The notes under the pieces were generated by a model that searched no databases, was not told where the DNA came from, and worked only from the letters and a program-made list of their open reading frames with translations. The position numbers and the translations under genes were made by a program. This document shows, one piece after another, positions 1-11,700 of a stretch of 64,000 nucleotides of DNA. This DNA comes from Anseranas semipalmata (lineage: Eukaryota > Chordata > Aves > Anseriformes > Anseranatidae). The stretch covers positions 1,011,759 to 1,075,758 of the forward strand of contig VXAA01006474.1 of assembly GCA_013399115.1 (NCBI GenBank), read 5' to 3'. Each line of letters begins with the position of its first letter. Positions within the stretch are counted from its first letter, which is position 1.

Positions 1-2685
1 TAACCTTGAGAGACAGAGACTGCTAACATGATCCCCTAAAGAGCACAGCATGATGTGTAAAGGGATGTAGGCAGGGCAGCCAGGGGACACACTGATTCAG
101 ATGTCCCTCTTGCAACTTCCACCCGTAGAACTTCTAAGGAACTCCCAGTGGGATTAAACACGCTTTTCTGTTGTACATCCCCTCAGGAGGACAGCTACGG
201 AAATGTCTCCTCCCCTCCGTAAAATGAATCACCCCTGGATAGAGTGGGCGTAGCTGTTTGTACACCTCTTATCACACTAAGGATGTGCTAATATCTTGAC
301 CTGCAAACGAGAGGACCACCCAAGCCTCTAGCAGCTAAACTGAAATGATTCAGTTATGATTTATGTTGGGAGGTTTCCTCTGCAATATATTCACCCTTGA
401 AGGAGATGAGGAAAGAACATAAATTTGCCTATTTCATCTAGAAGTGGAAGAAGGGGATCAAATACATTGTCAAAAGCTCTCAACAATGAGTGCGATAGCT
501 CAAGGCATATTCTCCTAGGTGCTATACTTAGACAAAGTCTGAGAAGGACACAGAATAATGCATAATCACTTGACTTGAGAGAAAGATTAAAGACTCAAAA
601 ATGGAAGTAGAGAAGAGGCCACACATAGAGCCTGGGAAGGAAAATCAGTCCTGGCAAGAAGAGTTTGAACGTCTAGACTGTTTCCCCTTAGTGCAATCTT
701 CCAGACAAGCAAATGCTGTGGAGTCTAAATCCTCTTCCTTGCCAACCAAAATTTTCTCTTTGGAGATCAGCACTCAAGTCAGACAAAAACCTTACACTTT
801 GACTGAAAGTATTGACATAACCTTGTGAGGAGGAAATTGTTGGAATTAAATTGATAAAAATATCCTAGAAAAAAAGAGCTAAAATTATTTCAGTTTTGCT
901 CTCCCTTTAAGATCATGGGGGTTGCTTCTCACAACTAAGGGTATTGCAAAAAGCCAGAACAGAAAGACAGGAACAGAGTCACTGAAAAGTTCTCATCATA
1001 CACAGTGTTTCTGTTTGAATCCAAGAATATAATAAATAAACTGTAACTGCTTGCAAGAAGTAATCTGAACCTATAATTTAGGATATTGCAGTAAAATGTA
1101 TGCTCAGAGAGTAAAAAGTTTACATCACAGCTAACAGGTATTTCACCAGGATCTAGCAGATTATATGGTCAGCTAAAAGGAATGTGAAAAACAGGAGTAA
1201 CTAATGTCTTCTGATGATTCCCAGGAATACTAATTACATTGCTTCTTAGTACTTTTATTTTACACAAATGGCTGAAAGATGTCTTTTGTGTACATCATGT
1301 TATATCTGAAGAAAACCAGAGGGTCTCTTTCCCCTTAATGAAACAAATCTAGCAGTCATAAGTCCAAAGAGTCACCCCATATTCCCATTGCTACCAAATA
1401 CGTGAGAAATATTAACATGAACTATGCCATTCTAAAGGGAAATCAAGATTCATGAGGATTTGGTATGTACAAAGCAACAATTTGCCTCATGATTTGCCTG
1501 CTTATCACAAGACTCCTCTTAAAAATACACTAGTCTAACACATGTAGAAGGAGCAGGGTTTGCAGAATTTTCAAGTACTCAGAGAGACAGATGAAGTCCT
1601 TGGGAGCTGTAGGGATTCCACTTCCTGAAAATTAGTCACTGGTAGTGCAAACCAGTCCTCTACTAGTCATGGAGCCTGTTTATCAGGCATTCACCATAAA
1701 CTCTCTTTCAGAAGACGACAAATTTAAACAAACTCAGAACATTCTGGACCGCTTCTTTCTCCCTTAAATGTAAACTTTTTAACGTACATTTTTAACCAAA
1801 AAGCTTTGAGAAAGAGTGAGATCTTGCCAGGTATCCAGCAAAAGCTGGATATTTCCAATAAAAACAGATAGTAGTTCCAAAGTAGAAGTCAGCTTTTTGA
1901 CAAAGCCTTACTGAAAACATATTATCTCTGTTAAACAAAGGGAAATCTTTTACATCAGTAGCTTCCAAGAGATATCCAGGATCAATAGGTCAGATCCCCC
2001 TTCTACCCTCTTTAAGAATACACAGCCAGAATGGCTTTTCCTCTCGACTGCACCCCATCCACATTCACTATGCAACGGAGGTTTGTACAAAAGTCTCTGT
2101 TATCTGTGCTGCTCACTATGTGAGTGGATGACAAGGCAAAATAGCCATCTTATTGCCTGATGTTTGTCTTTGTCCTCTACAGCCATTTAGCTACCCAGGG
2201 AAAATGATGCACCTGTCCTGAATCCACTTGGAACTGCCAGTGTACAGTAAGAGAAAAAGGCCTAAAGCATCTAAGAGCGACGCCAGATGGACTCTGGCAA
2301 GTCTTTCTGGACTAGTGTAAGGTTTTAACCACAGCTGACTCCTCTACTCTAATAAAGCTTACAGTAGCCCCTGCAGAGGAGTCAGCAAAAAGCAATATGT
2401 ACCCACAGCTCAGCTCGCGTTCATCTTGACTACCTTTTCTGGTGACCACGCTAAGGCATGGACATATATATCCTTCTCTTAACATCTTCAGTCCCTAACC
2501 CCCTGCAGCCAGCCAGCAGTGATGACATAGAAATTATCATAGCAAGAATGGCCAGAGCTTATCTGACAAAGCCCCAGGATGCTATCTGGAGATTCTGCAG
2601 TGGCAGGGGGATCGCTGTCTGTGACCTAATAGTTCTTTTGTGTGTCTTTTGCCACATTCATAGACTCAATTAAGTAAATACGGTT
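1..2685. other. AT-rich unique DNA, no gene
   Basis: I see no exon, RNA gene or recognisable transposon in this stretch. A 75-codon plus-strand frame starts at 601 and a 71-codon frame at 2458. Neither resembles a known family, and frames this short are expected by chance at this base composition. AATAAA-like hexamers occur but have no transcript context. Confidence 0.75.
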
Positions 2686-2688
2686 ACT

Positions 2689-2785
2689 GAGAAGGAAAGA
2701 GAGGGAAAGAAATGGGTAGAGAGAGAAATTGAGAGGGAGGGAGGAAAGGGGGGACAGGGACAGGGGGATGGAGAGAGAGAGGTGT
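2689..2785 (+). repeat. purine-rich (GA/GGGA) tract with G-quadruplex motif
   Basis: Nearly every base over about 95 bp is a purine: degenerate GAAA, GAGA and GGGA units. Between 2735 and 2767 there are five G runs of three or more, separated by loops of 1, 6, 3 and 3 bases. That satisfies the usual rule for an intramolecular G-quadruplex on the plus strand. The purine/pyrimidine asymmetry could also support triplex (H-DNA) structure. Whether it folds in vivo is inference. Confidence 0.8.
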
Positions 2786-3181
2786 GTATTACCCAAGTAT
2801 ATACAGTAATGTAGGATTATGTAATCGTTTCAATAACTTCCCTACCCAGGAGATCAGGAGTGTCATGATTACTTTCCTAGCCTGACAGTATTTTACTTGA
2901 AAAGGGGAAAAAATGCGTTTTTCCAAAGTGGTCACAGGATTCTCAGGGAATATTGTCTTAAGTTATATGTATATCCAAGCATCTATGTAAACTGTAATTT
3001 TAAAAACCATTCGGTTCCCCAGACCATTGGCGGACGGAAGGAAGGAAAGAGATCAGTGGAGAGGAATGTTTAAATAGCTTCTTGTTTTTCACTCACAGGA
3101 CAGATGGCGTGCAAACTAATGAAAAATAAAACCCCAACTGACATTGTATAGCAGCTGTGTGGAGTGTCAACTATAGGAAGA

Positions 3182-3385
3182 AATGTGGCCCGCTGGATAG
3201 ACTTTTTTACTAGAAATGAGGGAACTCATGTTCCAAGCCTGGAACATTCCTACTCCCAAAATGCCTATGCGTTTGTAAGAAAATTCTCTGTGCCTCAGTT
3301 TCTTCATCTGTAGAATACAAACAATTAGACGTTTTAGTTTATGAAGGAAACAATGAAGAGAAATGATGAGAACTTCATATTTTGT
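3182..3385 (+). repeat. MIR-like SINE relic
   Basis: The stretch is colinear with the MIR consensus as I remember it. A tRNA-like head (3182-3240) includes a GTGGCC..CTGGATAG start and a degraded B-box-like GTTCCAAGCC at 3230-3239. The conserved MIR core follows at 3284-3316, with CTGTGCCTCAGTTTC and TTCATCTGTA words, then a degraded 3' part. It is heavily diverged, as expected of an ancient amniote copy. There is no poly-A tail or clear target-site duplication. Its edges are approximate. Confidence 0.75.
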
Positions 3386-3813
3386 GGGAAAGCAAAGCCC
3401 ATTAAAAACACAAAACATTTTACTTCATTAATGAGTGACCACAGTACTTAAACGAAGAAAACTGAGCTCTTTCAGTGCTCTAGAAAATTCTTTTTTCAGT
3501 GATCAGAATTATTATGTTTTGATACCATTAATAAGCCTAAGGTTTTACTCACAACTCAAATGATATGAGATTCATAAAGTTCAAGGTACAACCTTGGAGC
3601 AAGAAGAGTCCACGAGTTCTTATTCATTTCCTGGGAAGAGCTTCACAATTTTTTCTAGTAGGCCAAGCTTTTCCTCTTTACATATTTTTGGTTTGCAAAA
3701 ATTTCCTTGTGTAACATGATTGACCTTTTTTTTTTTTAAGTTCCTGTGCTAGTACCATTTTCTTTAGCCTATGCCATTATATGCCAATCTTTTCTGCTTT
3801 TAAGATGGTTTTA
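3386..3813. other. unique DNA, no gene
   Basis: AT-rich unique sequence between the MIR relic and a TTTC microsatellite. I see nothing further in it apart from a short T run at 3727-3738. Confidence 0.7.
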
Positions 3814-3868
3814 TATTTTTTCTTTCTTTCTTTCTTTCTTTCCTTCTTTTTTTTTTTTTTTTTTTTTT
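3814..3868. repeat. (TTTC)n followed by T(22)
   Basis: A TTTC tetranucleotide array of about six units grades into an uninterrupted T tract at 3847-3868. On the minus strand it reads as A-tract followed by GAAA. This could be the degraded tail of an old retroelement inserted on the minus strand, but no body is recognisable next to it. Confidence 0.9.
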
Positions 3869-5726
3869 GATGTTGTTCTGCGGAGTCAGTCATTGTCTTG
3901 AACCCTTAGGAAGAGTTCCTATAATCCCTATGATCACAACTTAGTCTGGAAAGACGCAGTTTGCTTTCTACTTAGATAAGTCAGAACACAACAAAATTGA
4001 TGTGATTTATGTCAGTGTCCAAAGGATCAGGACTAGCTGCAGGGGTGGGTTACCTTGATTTTGATCTGTTACAATTTTTTCAGAACAGAGCAGGAAGAAT
4101 CTCTCCCACAGCCACTTTTTTCCTATCAGGCCCTTATGAAAAAGCCACATTAAATTTTCAGAGTAACAGTGAAGATAACATTGTGCCTTTCTCAATGCTT
4201 TAGAGGCTATCAGCTTTGAAAGGAAGCATGCACAAGTTTAAAGTTGCAATGATTGTGTTCAACTACTGCCTCCTTGATACACCAGATCTTCTGTTTATCC
4301 ACTGTATTTGTGAGGGTGGGGAGGAAACACAGCTGTGATATGATTCAAGATGGTAAGTATCAAAGAGTTAGAGATTTCCCCCTGCATTCTCAAATTCTCT
4401 CTTTTCTCTAAGAGACTTCAGGATTGATTCTCTACTGCCTGGATGGGGATTTACACCTGAATGAAACAACACCTGTGCTATAGCATTCTCACAGATAGTA
4501 CTGTGCATAGCCTTTTCAGTTTAGTAATCAAAGGAAACAGCTCATTTCCCCTAAATATAGCAGTTAAGTGTGATGATGAAGTTTACAGAATTTCTATGCT
4601 GTGAAAGACTTGTGCTATAAATTAAATCCTTATTAACTAAATTGCCTACTATGTTGGTGGCACAAAGGGACACGTTATCTTACTATGGTATTAATGATAA
4701 AACACAGAACAACACAGATTTCTTCTTAATAGTAACAAGTGAAATAATTCCATCACATGTCATGTTAACAATATCTAAGACTGACTAAGAATACAAGTGT
4801 TGCTGGCCATGTATGTAACTGAGATTTGTAAACTACATGTGACGTCAGATCAGTTAAAATAACTGAAGAAAACTTGTTTATTGTTGCAGTAGTGGAAGTG
4901 ATGAAGTGGTACAAATGCAATGTTTATCATACTGAACACATTAGAAGCTATGATTGTGGAGGAACATTTCTCAGTTAAATGGTATATGTTGGAGAAAACA
5001 TAGCACCAAACAACAAAGAAAAGACTATATCTTGTTCCATCATCCTTTTCTCTTTTTTTTCTTACTTTGAACAAAATCCCCAATGTAGCCCGGAGGATAC
5101 TTTATTTATGTCCCTGCAGTTCAAGGCCCACAAACCAATTCATCATGTTCCTGCCTTGTCTCATCTGCTGTAAATGAATTACCCTTCCTGCAACTTTCTG
5201 AAGTCTGTTTGCTATTATGTAGATTAATGCAATAAATAGGCATATGTGTGTACATGTGTGTGAAAAGCGCATTTATGGAGTACATTGTGCTATGTTCCAC
5301 AACCAGCTCAATCCAGAATCCATAATTTAACATTCAGTAAATACAAATGACTCCAATACCACAACGAAATGTTGTCTGTGTTCTGTTAAGAGTTGTATCA
5401 ATTTTTTAACTTAAATGCTATAAAATAGATATTAGCTTACACTGTCTTTTGGATGTAATAATTCAAATCATATTTATAGCTTCATGTTACTTACATATTA
5501 CCACCACTCATAGATGATGAGATTGGAAAGTCTGAACTAAAGTAGTATACCTGGATTTCTTTGGGTGTCTTCTTTGATGATATGCACTAGAAGCAAATTG
5601 TGTATAATTACAAGTCTTTGTATCTTACAGTTGAATGTGTTTTGTCAATACTTGTGTGAAAAAAAAAGACTAGAAGTTTTTGAAAAGGATAAATAAAAGG
5701 ACTGTGACCTCAATTCCACAAAAAAA
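3869..5726. other. unique DNA, no gene
   Basis: No exon or RNA gene is seen. Positions 4421-4463 carry words resembling a common ancient amniote dispersed repeat (a GATTTACACCTG-type segment), too short to call. A consensus CRE lies at 4840-4847. The 60-77-codon frames on both strands here show no recognisable family. Confidence 0.7.
4840..4847. promoter_or_regulatory. consensus cAMP-response element (TGACGTCA)
   Basis: This is a perfect 8-bp palindromic CRE, the known binding site for CREB/ATF dimers. Such a CpG-containing octamer is uncommon in AT-rich, CpG-depleted DNA, so its survival is mildly notable. There is no promoter, TATA box or CpG island beside it, so function is only a possibility. 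Confidence 0.3.
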
Positions 5727-5750
5727 NNNNNNNNNNNNNNNNNNNNNNNN
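5727..5750. other. assembly gap (24 N) inside an A tract
   Basis: Twenty-four N bases are flanked on both sides by A runs, so the true sequence is probably a longer poly-A or A-rich microsatellite that was not resolved. The stated gap length may not be real. Confidence 0.95.
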
Positions 5751-6035
5751 AAAAAAAAAAACTAACTAATTTTTACATTTAAATGAATATTGAAGGAAAG
5801 TTTAACCACATAACCTTTCCTGCAAGCACAAGAAAATTCTGACTAGCACAAGTAACCTCTCTGGCTTGAGTGGAATGAGTCAAGTTTCTAAGCATTTAAC
5901 ATGAAATTGAGTATGTCCAGAATCAGGTTCATAGTCTGAAGCTGTTTTATTTATTGGCTGGTGAGCAGTAACACTCGTCTTATCAACACAAACAAACAAA
6001 TGGGGTAGATTCTTGCCAGTCTTCAACATCAGTTA

Positions 6036-6084
6036 AAAAATAAATAAAATAAAATAAAATAAAATAAAATAAAATAAAATAAAA
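6036..6084. repeat. (AAAAT)n microsatellite
   Basis: Seven perfect AAAAT units lie at 6046-6080, with imperfect units on either side. Its minus-strand translation gives a repeating Tyr-Phe-Ile-Leu-Phe peptide that should not be taken for a protein. Confidence 0.95.
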
Positions 6085-8559
6085 CAACAACAAAAGAAAG
6101 GAGGCTGTTTAAAAAAAAAATTAATGTTTTTGCAGTCTTTCACATCCCCATCTGAAACATAGTTATTAAGGTTTTGTTCTGTAGATATTTTCCATACCCA
6201 GCTTAAGCACTTCAATGAATAAAAAGCTGGCAGAAACTAATGAATTTATAGAAAAGAATGGCACAGCGTGTGTAAAGAAGTGAAAATAAGAACCCTTAAT
6301 AATTTCAGCTGCTTATGTCTGCTCCAGAAATTCAGTTCTTTGCTATCAGTTTTGATAAGCAGCCTTCCTCACCGATGAGGCTATAAGATGATAGTGTCAT
6401 TCAATAACTCTCACACCCTTTCCTGCTATTTGTCCAGTGCAGGAAACTAAGGGTTTTCTTGTCGTGTGGACACAGAGGAAATATCCAGCAACCAAATACT
6501 GACCCTTGCATGCAAACAGGTCCATATCCTCTTTCCGCCTGACAACTTCCTTCCTGCCTGCTAGGAACAAATCTACTCTTCATTTTTCCGGAGTTCTTTA
6601 TACAGGCTACTCAGAAAGCCCTTGGGTAGGGACAAACATTTTATTAATGTAAACTTCATCTAACAGCTGGATACTTAGGGCAGCCAGGCCCAAATTTACA
6701 GTAGAGAATTGTTTGCTTCTTTTAACTATAGTGTTCCTGCAGCTGAGTCACTAAACACTCTGTGCCAGGGACTAATAAATAGAGTTTACTGAGATGTCTG
6801 GCCTCAGCTTGACGAAGACATATTTGCATTTCTGACATTTTGGTGAAGACTAGACTTAGGTAAGATTAATCTTACTGTGTCTTTCCTCTGCATTTCTCTG
6901 CATCAGCAAGAAAGTGGGAGCCTTTTTCTGGCCATGAAGAATGGGGGTTTTATCTCCTGCCTGACTTCATTAAAGCAGTCACTAAGACATAAACTGTCTC
7001 CTGAGTGATGTTACAGACAACAAGCAACAAACCAGCCAACAGCTGACAGTTGATAGCAGAGAACCAATTTCAGAGGGCTGTATCTTTTTCTTTTTCTGGG
7101 ATCATGTATGTTATTTATCCTTTGCATGAAATCATGATTTCAGGATGTAAAAGGAAAGCTTAGACCATGTTCTGTTTTGTTCCCATTCTTCCATTACCTG
7201 AGAAATGTCCAGTGGCATTACACAGACATGTCCTTCTGTGCAGTCAGAAGAACTTCACAAGTCAATAATGGACTCCTCAGGAAATTCTCCCTGAGTCACA
7301 TGATTAGCCCTGCAGAGCCTCGTGTGACTGTGATCAAGCTACTTTTCACTGTAAAGATTGTTCGTTTACGCTTAGCTTAGGAATTGTTCATTACGCCACA
7401 ACACTGCTATATCCCTGACAGAGAGCACCTTCCAGTGAAATTTGTACATTTGTTTGTGTGTGTTCCTCACATTAGAAGATGGGACCAGCTTCTTCTGTAT
7501 TCCCATTTAAAACTTAAGAGTAACTAAGCAGAAGTCAGCAGAGTGCAGAGTGCACTGCACAGCAGTCCAGCTGTAAGCAGCCTGTACAGCAAAGAAGTTC
7601 TGCAGTGTATCCTAAAGTCTCTGAGAATATGTCCTCATTTCGTAGGACTGTCAGACTGAAAGAAACCCAAATTATCATTGATAAACATTGTAGGGAGAGG
7701 AGAGAGAGAAAAAGAGAGAATGAACAAAAGACAGAAGGAAACGTCATATTCAAAAGTAAAGGCTATTCATTAATATCAAAAGTTATCATTACTATATTAC
7801 AAATGTGAATGGTACGCAACATAGATGATTAAAATAATATCAATAAATATTATATTTAATATATACTATGTGATGATAAATACTTCTTAGAAACATTTTA
7901 TTTATTAGTTGGATTTTACAAGCATTTATAGTAATTATCATCATTTAGATTAATCATATTTTCTCCTCTATAAATATTTATGAATGGAACCTTAATATTA
8001 AGTACGTAATCTATTTTAAAGTTTAGCAGCAACCTTGTAGAAGTGTGCCCTTCTGGTACTCACTGTAAATGTCTCCTACAGATCAATCTAAAATCAGAAG
8101 ACCTTATACTATATTGAATTATGAACTAATAATCAGATAAAAATTATAGAAAATACTGAAATGAATAAATCAGTTATCCACAAGATTACCAATTGGTATT
8201 AAAAATGAAATTGCAGAAGTATTATACTTTAATTACTTGCATCAATGATTATTACAAATTCTCGGCAGTCTCAGAAGTTTCAAAAGTGAAATAGATGAGC
8301 AGTTTTGCATACTGGAGTTACCCAGAGTAAGGATTATTTGCTTATGCTTTCACCTTTAAAAATATTTAATATTAAAGGTACCTGACAATTCAATACTTCG
8401 ACTGATTTCTGCTCTAGTTTCTACATATTTATACCAAAGATCAGATGGGCTGTGTGTCAGTGAAACATAAAAGCTATTTTTTTTCCCAGTGTGGCAGACA
8501 TTTGAATGTTTCGCTGTCCTTAACATTGCTTGGCTTTTACATCTTTCTTTAAAAAAAGA
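6085..8559. other. unique DNA, no gene
   Basis: No gene or transposon is recognised. It contains an octamer-like ATTTGCAT at 6822-6829, a short A/G-rich stretch near 7690-7740 and very AT-rich DNA around 7830-8350. Open frames of 60-84 codons appear chance-level. Confidence 0.7.
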
Positions 8560-8895
8560 ACCATCTAGGCCTGAGTGCATCACCAGGCCTCGCAGGGGCC
8601 TGTCCACCACGGCCCTGACCAGGAAGGAGCCTGCTGCAGCTCTGGCCTGCGCACCGGCCCCTCAGCCCTGTTAGCGGCCTGTCTCCTGGATGGGCCCCCA
8701 GTCCCCTGTAGCAGCTCCATCTTACCTTCTGCTCCTGCCTGGAGGCCGCGGATGGACCCTGGACCTGGTTTATCGCCTTGCCGTGCCGGGGTCTGCTGAA
8801 AGGGCCTGTTACCAACTCCAGCTCTGCCCCATGGGTGAGGGCACGGCCCACAAGGGGGTCACCCTTGGCTTCTGGCCCTACGTCCCTTACTGCTC
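8560..8895. other. isolated GC-rich block of unknown origin
   Basis: About 330 bp of markedly GC-rich sequence, with scattered CpGs, sits abruptly in AT-rich DNA. It is rich in CCTG, GGCC and CAGC words. Overlapping frames of 61-100 codons exist on both strands, which is expected when GC-rich DNA has few stops. None resembles a known protein. It could be an unrecognised repeat insertion (an LTR or GC-rich SINE), a small orphan CpG cluster, or an exon. I see no convincing target-site duplication, poly-A tail, or TG..CA LTR ends. Confidence 0.6.
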
Positions 8896-9074
8896 CCTGG
8901 CAATTGTTCTGAATGTGAATGGAGGCAGAAATAGAAAAAGCAATGCAATTTCGTGAGTGAGACTATTCACCAGTACTAGAACATGACCAAATTGAAAACC
9001 AGTACTTTTCACGTACGTCTTTACAGCTAGGCTATGGCAATCACAAGCAGAAGAAAATGTTGGATTGAAAAAGT

Positions 9075-9098
9075 TTGTCCATACATTTGTATGGACAA
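9075..9098. repeat. perfect inverted repeat, 11-bp arms, 2-base loop
   Basis: Arms TTGTCCATACA (9075-9085) and TGTATGGACAA (9088-9098) are exact reverse complements separated by TT. It is far too short for a transposon. A likely origin is a replication template switch that copied one arm from the other. Confidence 0.9.
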
Positions 9099-10628
9099 TA
9101 AGAATATGTGGCTGTACAGTTGCTACTTAAAAAACATACAAACAAACAAACAACAACAACAAAACAGTGTTAAATGCGATTATTCAGGGTTTAACGCAGC
9201 TTCTGTTTGATATCCTAAATCCTCCCGTTGCATAAAGTTCTTCTTCATTCATATGGAAGATAAAACACTGAAAATAGCTTCCTGGACTGAACAAGCACCA
9301 ATTCTGAGCTGTTTTAGCAATTACTGTGTCCAGTGTTTTTTTGGTAGATGCCTTTCTAAGAAGAACATAATGAAGGCAAATAGCTTTTTCAGTTATGGCT
9401 GAATAGTTTGAAATAACCTCCTAGGTAAAAACACTAACCTTACATCAGGTTAAGCCGTGTTCCTTAGTGAGACAGCTATGGTGTCAAATTCTACTCCACG
9501 TACAGTAGTATTGCAGGTAAACTAATACTAATAATTCGCGGTAGGCACTTTTGAACCTTAGAACTTGCACATTCAATTTTTGTTGGATCTGCTTTCTGGG
9601 TTCAAATTTTCCTGAACATAAAGGAAATCTGTTTGCCCTCATTCCCCTGCTCTAAAAGGAGAAGGAAGAGGTAGAAGTTGCTGGATGTATTTTAGATTCT
9701 GATGCAAGATGGAGGCCAATAGCATTTTTAGCATTGGATTATCTCATCCAGCCTTCTTATTCTTTAAGCAACATAGCCACTTTGGAAGCTGTAAAGTTAG
9801 AACCAAAATAAACTATTTCTGAAGTGCTAAGTCCTTATTTCAAATATGCTTATATATCTACAAAGAATTGCAGAATAAGCACTGTGTATCAAGATCATTT
9901 TCTTCAGTAGACTCAAATGAATTCAAGTTTGCAAGCTATATTGACCACTCAGAGGACACATAGCAGTTCCTCCTTTGAGTTACTCCGAGTAACTTCCAAG
10001 TTTATGTGTTGCTATATCATTCCAAGCAATGGACTAGACAGAACTATGTCTGACAGACTAAGGGCACATCTAACCTGGCACCACAGAGAGAGATCTGTTA
10101 ATGATGATATTGTGAGTCCTAGGGGTGAAATCTTGACCCTGTTGAACCCAGTGGAAAAGTTTTCATCAGTCGGGTTAGGATTTCTCCCAAGTAGTTTATG
10201 TATTACTACTTACATGAATCTCATCAAAAGACAGACTGACCATATTTAAACTGCATTTTTTATTGTTGTTCTTTAAAATCTGTGAGCAAAAACCATGTGG
10301 CTGTGGAGTCTGTCTTGAAAACTAATAAATACTTTTAACTCAAGTTTGCTTGTCCTCTAAAATGCCCCTTTGAAATCATTAAAAATAGGCTCCAAAAAGC
10401 AACACTGCTCCTACATTATTTAATAGCACTTCACTTTTTTTCTGTGTGCATTTTCCATGTTCTGATCCTGCTCTTAGTATTCTAAAAGATGGGATTGCTA
10501 CTGATGCAGTTGGTAACTTTATACCACTGCCAAACTACTGGGCACAGTCAGACCTGTTGGAATTAAAATTATCAAATCAAAATTACTTTTTTGTTTAAAA
10601 GGGATGTAAAAATGTTACTATTTTTGCA

Positions 10629-10666
10629 CTTATATCTAAATATAAGTTATAGATACATCTATAACT
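10629..10666. repeat. two overlapping AT-rich hairpins
   Basis: CTTATAT (10629-10635) pairs with ATATAAG (10640-10646). Starting inside that second arm, AGTTATAGAT (10645-10654) pairs exactly with ATCTATAACT (10657-10666) across a 2-base loop. The two structures share bases 10645-10646, so they would compete or stack. Confidence 0.85.
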
Positions 10667-11625
10667 AAAGCTTCCTATTTTTCTTCTGCTTGTGTACGCC
10701 AGAAAGTGGAGAAAATTCTAGAGGGAATTCAGACTGAGATTTGTTGAGTTTTGTTTTTTTTTTTTGCAAAAAACAATAGCAATGAACAAAAAATCACCTT
10801 CTTAACAGAATATGTGTAAAAGTCAAATTATTAAGTAAAGATTTTTTTTTTATTTTATTATGAGACTTTCTATATAAAGTGTAATTTATGAACATAGCTA
10901 TTTAAAAATACTGTCCTGACCAGGAATCCAAATGATATGAAGATAGTTAATTATTGCCAAGAGCCTTTTTCCCTTTATGTCTACAAAGGGGAAGGCACAA
11001 TGGCAATAAAACTTAATAGTTGGCTTTTTTTTTTTTTAAATAGTAGAATAGTACCATTGATAGTTCCACCTACTCTTTCAGTTGCATAAAATAATCTTAA
11101 ATTCCTGTTTAAATTGTTTATGCATTTGAACAGCTGTTGATTTTCACCATAGATGTGTTTGCTTTTCAGCATTAAACTCTAGAAACCTCCAAGTAGAATG
11201 CAATGTGTATATACATCTATTACTGCTCATCACTATCACTTTATCACTTATGTACAGTAATAACGGTTAATATTTATGTTGGGGTTGTGCCTAGAGGAAT
11301 CAGTCGGATGATGGCAACAGTAAAATAATATAGATAGTAAGTACATAGCTTTTACTCAAACAAAGTGCAACTCAAATAACATTCAGAAATCTGTTGTTTT
11401 CATGAGACCTCTATGCACTTTGTGACAGTAAAAGAACAGAATTAACATGTATTTTGCTATTTATAAAGTAAGGCACTACAGTGGATAGAACAGAGATGCA
11501 ATTATCTCTTCTGTCAAGTTTAAGAGTATGTTCACAATTGTCAAAAGGCATCATACTTTGGGATTTAGTCTTGCTCAGGAGAAAACCTGGGATTGTTTGC
11601 AGCAGGTTTTATTTGTGCTCAATGG

Positions 11626-11700
11626 AAAAGAAAAGAAAAGAAAAGAAAAGAAAAGAAAAGAAAAGAAAAGAAAAGAAAAGAAAAGAAAAGAAAAGAAAAG
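11626..11700. repeat. perfect (AAAAG)15 microsatellite
   Basis: Fifteen uninterrupted AAAAG pentamers occupy 75 bp. Perfect arrays of this length are usually polymorphic in copy number. The plus-strand frames through it read Lys/Arg/Glu-rich repeats and are artefacts. Confidence 0.97.

Larger units (their letters stand above)
8896..11624. other. unique DNA, no gene
   Basis: No gene is seen. It holds a perfect hairpin at 9075-9098, an AAAC/AAC-rich simple stretch at 9136-9167 and two overlapping AT-rich hairpins at 10629-10666. There are also T runs near 10750 and 10842. The 110-codon plus-strand frame starting at 9917 has no recognisable family or splice context. Confidence 0.7.

Noticed and set aside
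601..828. 75-codon frame with ordinary amino-acid composition
   Set aside because: No known homology, no splice or Kozak support, and a chance-level length.
6033..6215. Phe/Tyr/Ile/Leu repeat peptide, minus strand
   Set aside because: Translation of the (AAAAT)n array.
6822..6829. Isolated POU octamers (also 27893, 54868 and others)
   Set aside because: Several octamers are expected by chance in AT-rich DNA of this length. Only the clustered pair at 36.6-36.8 kb was kept.
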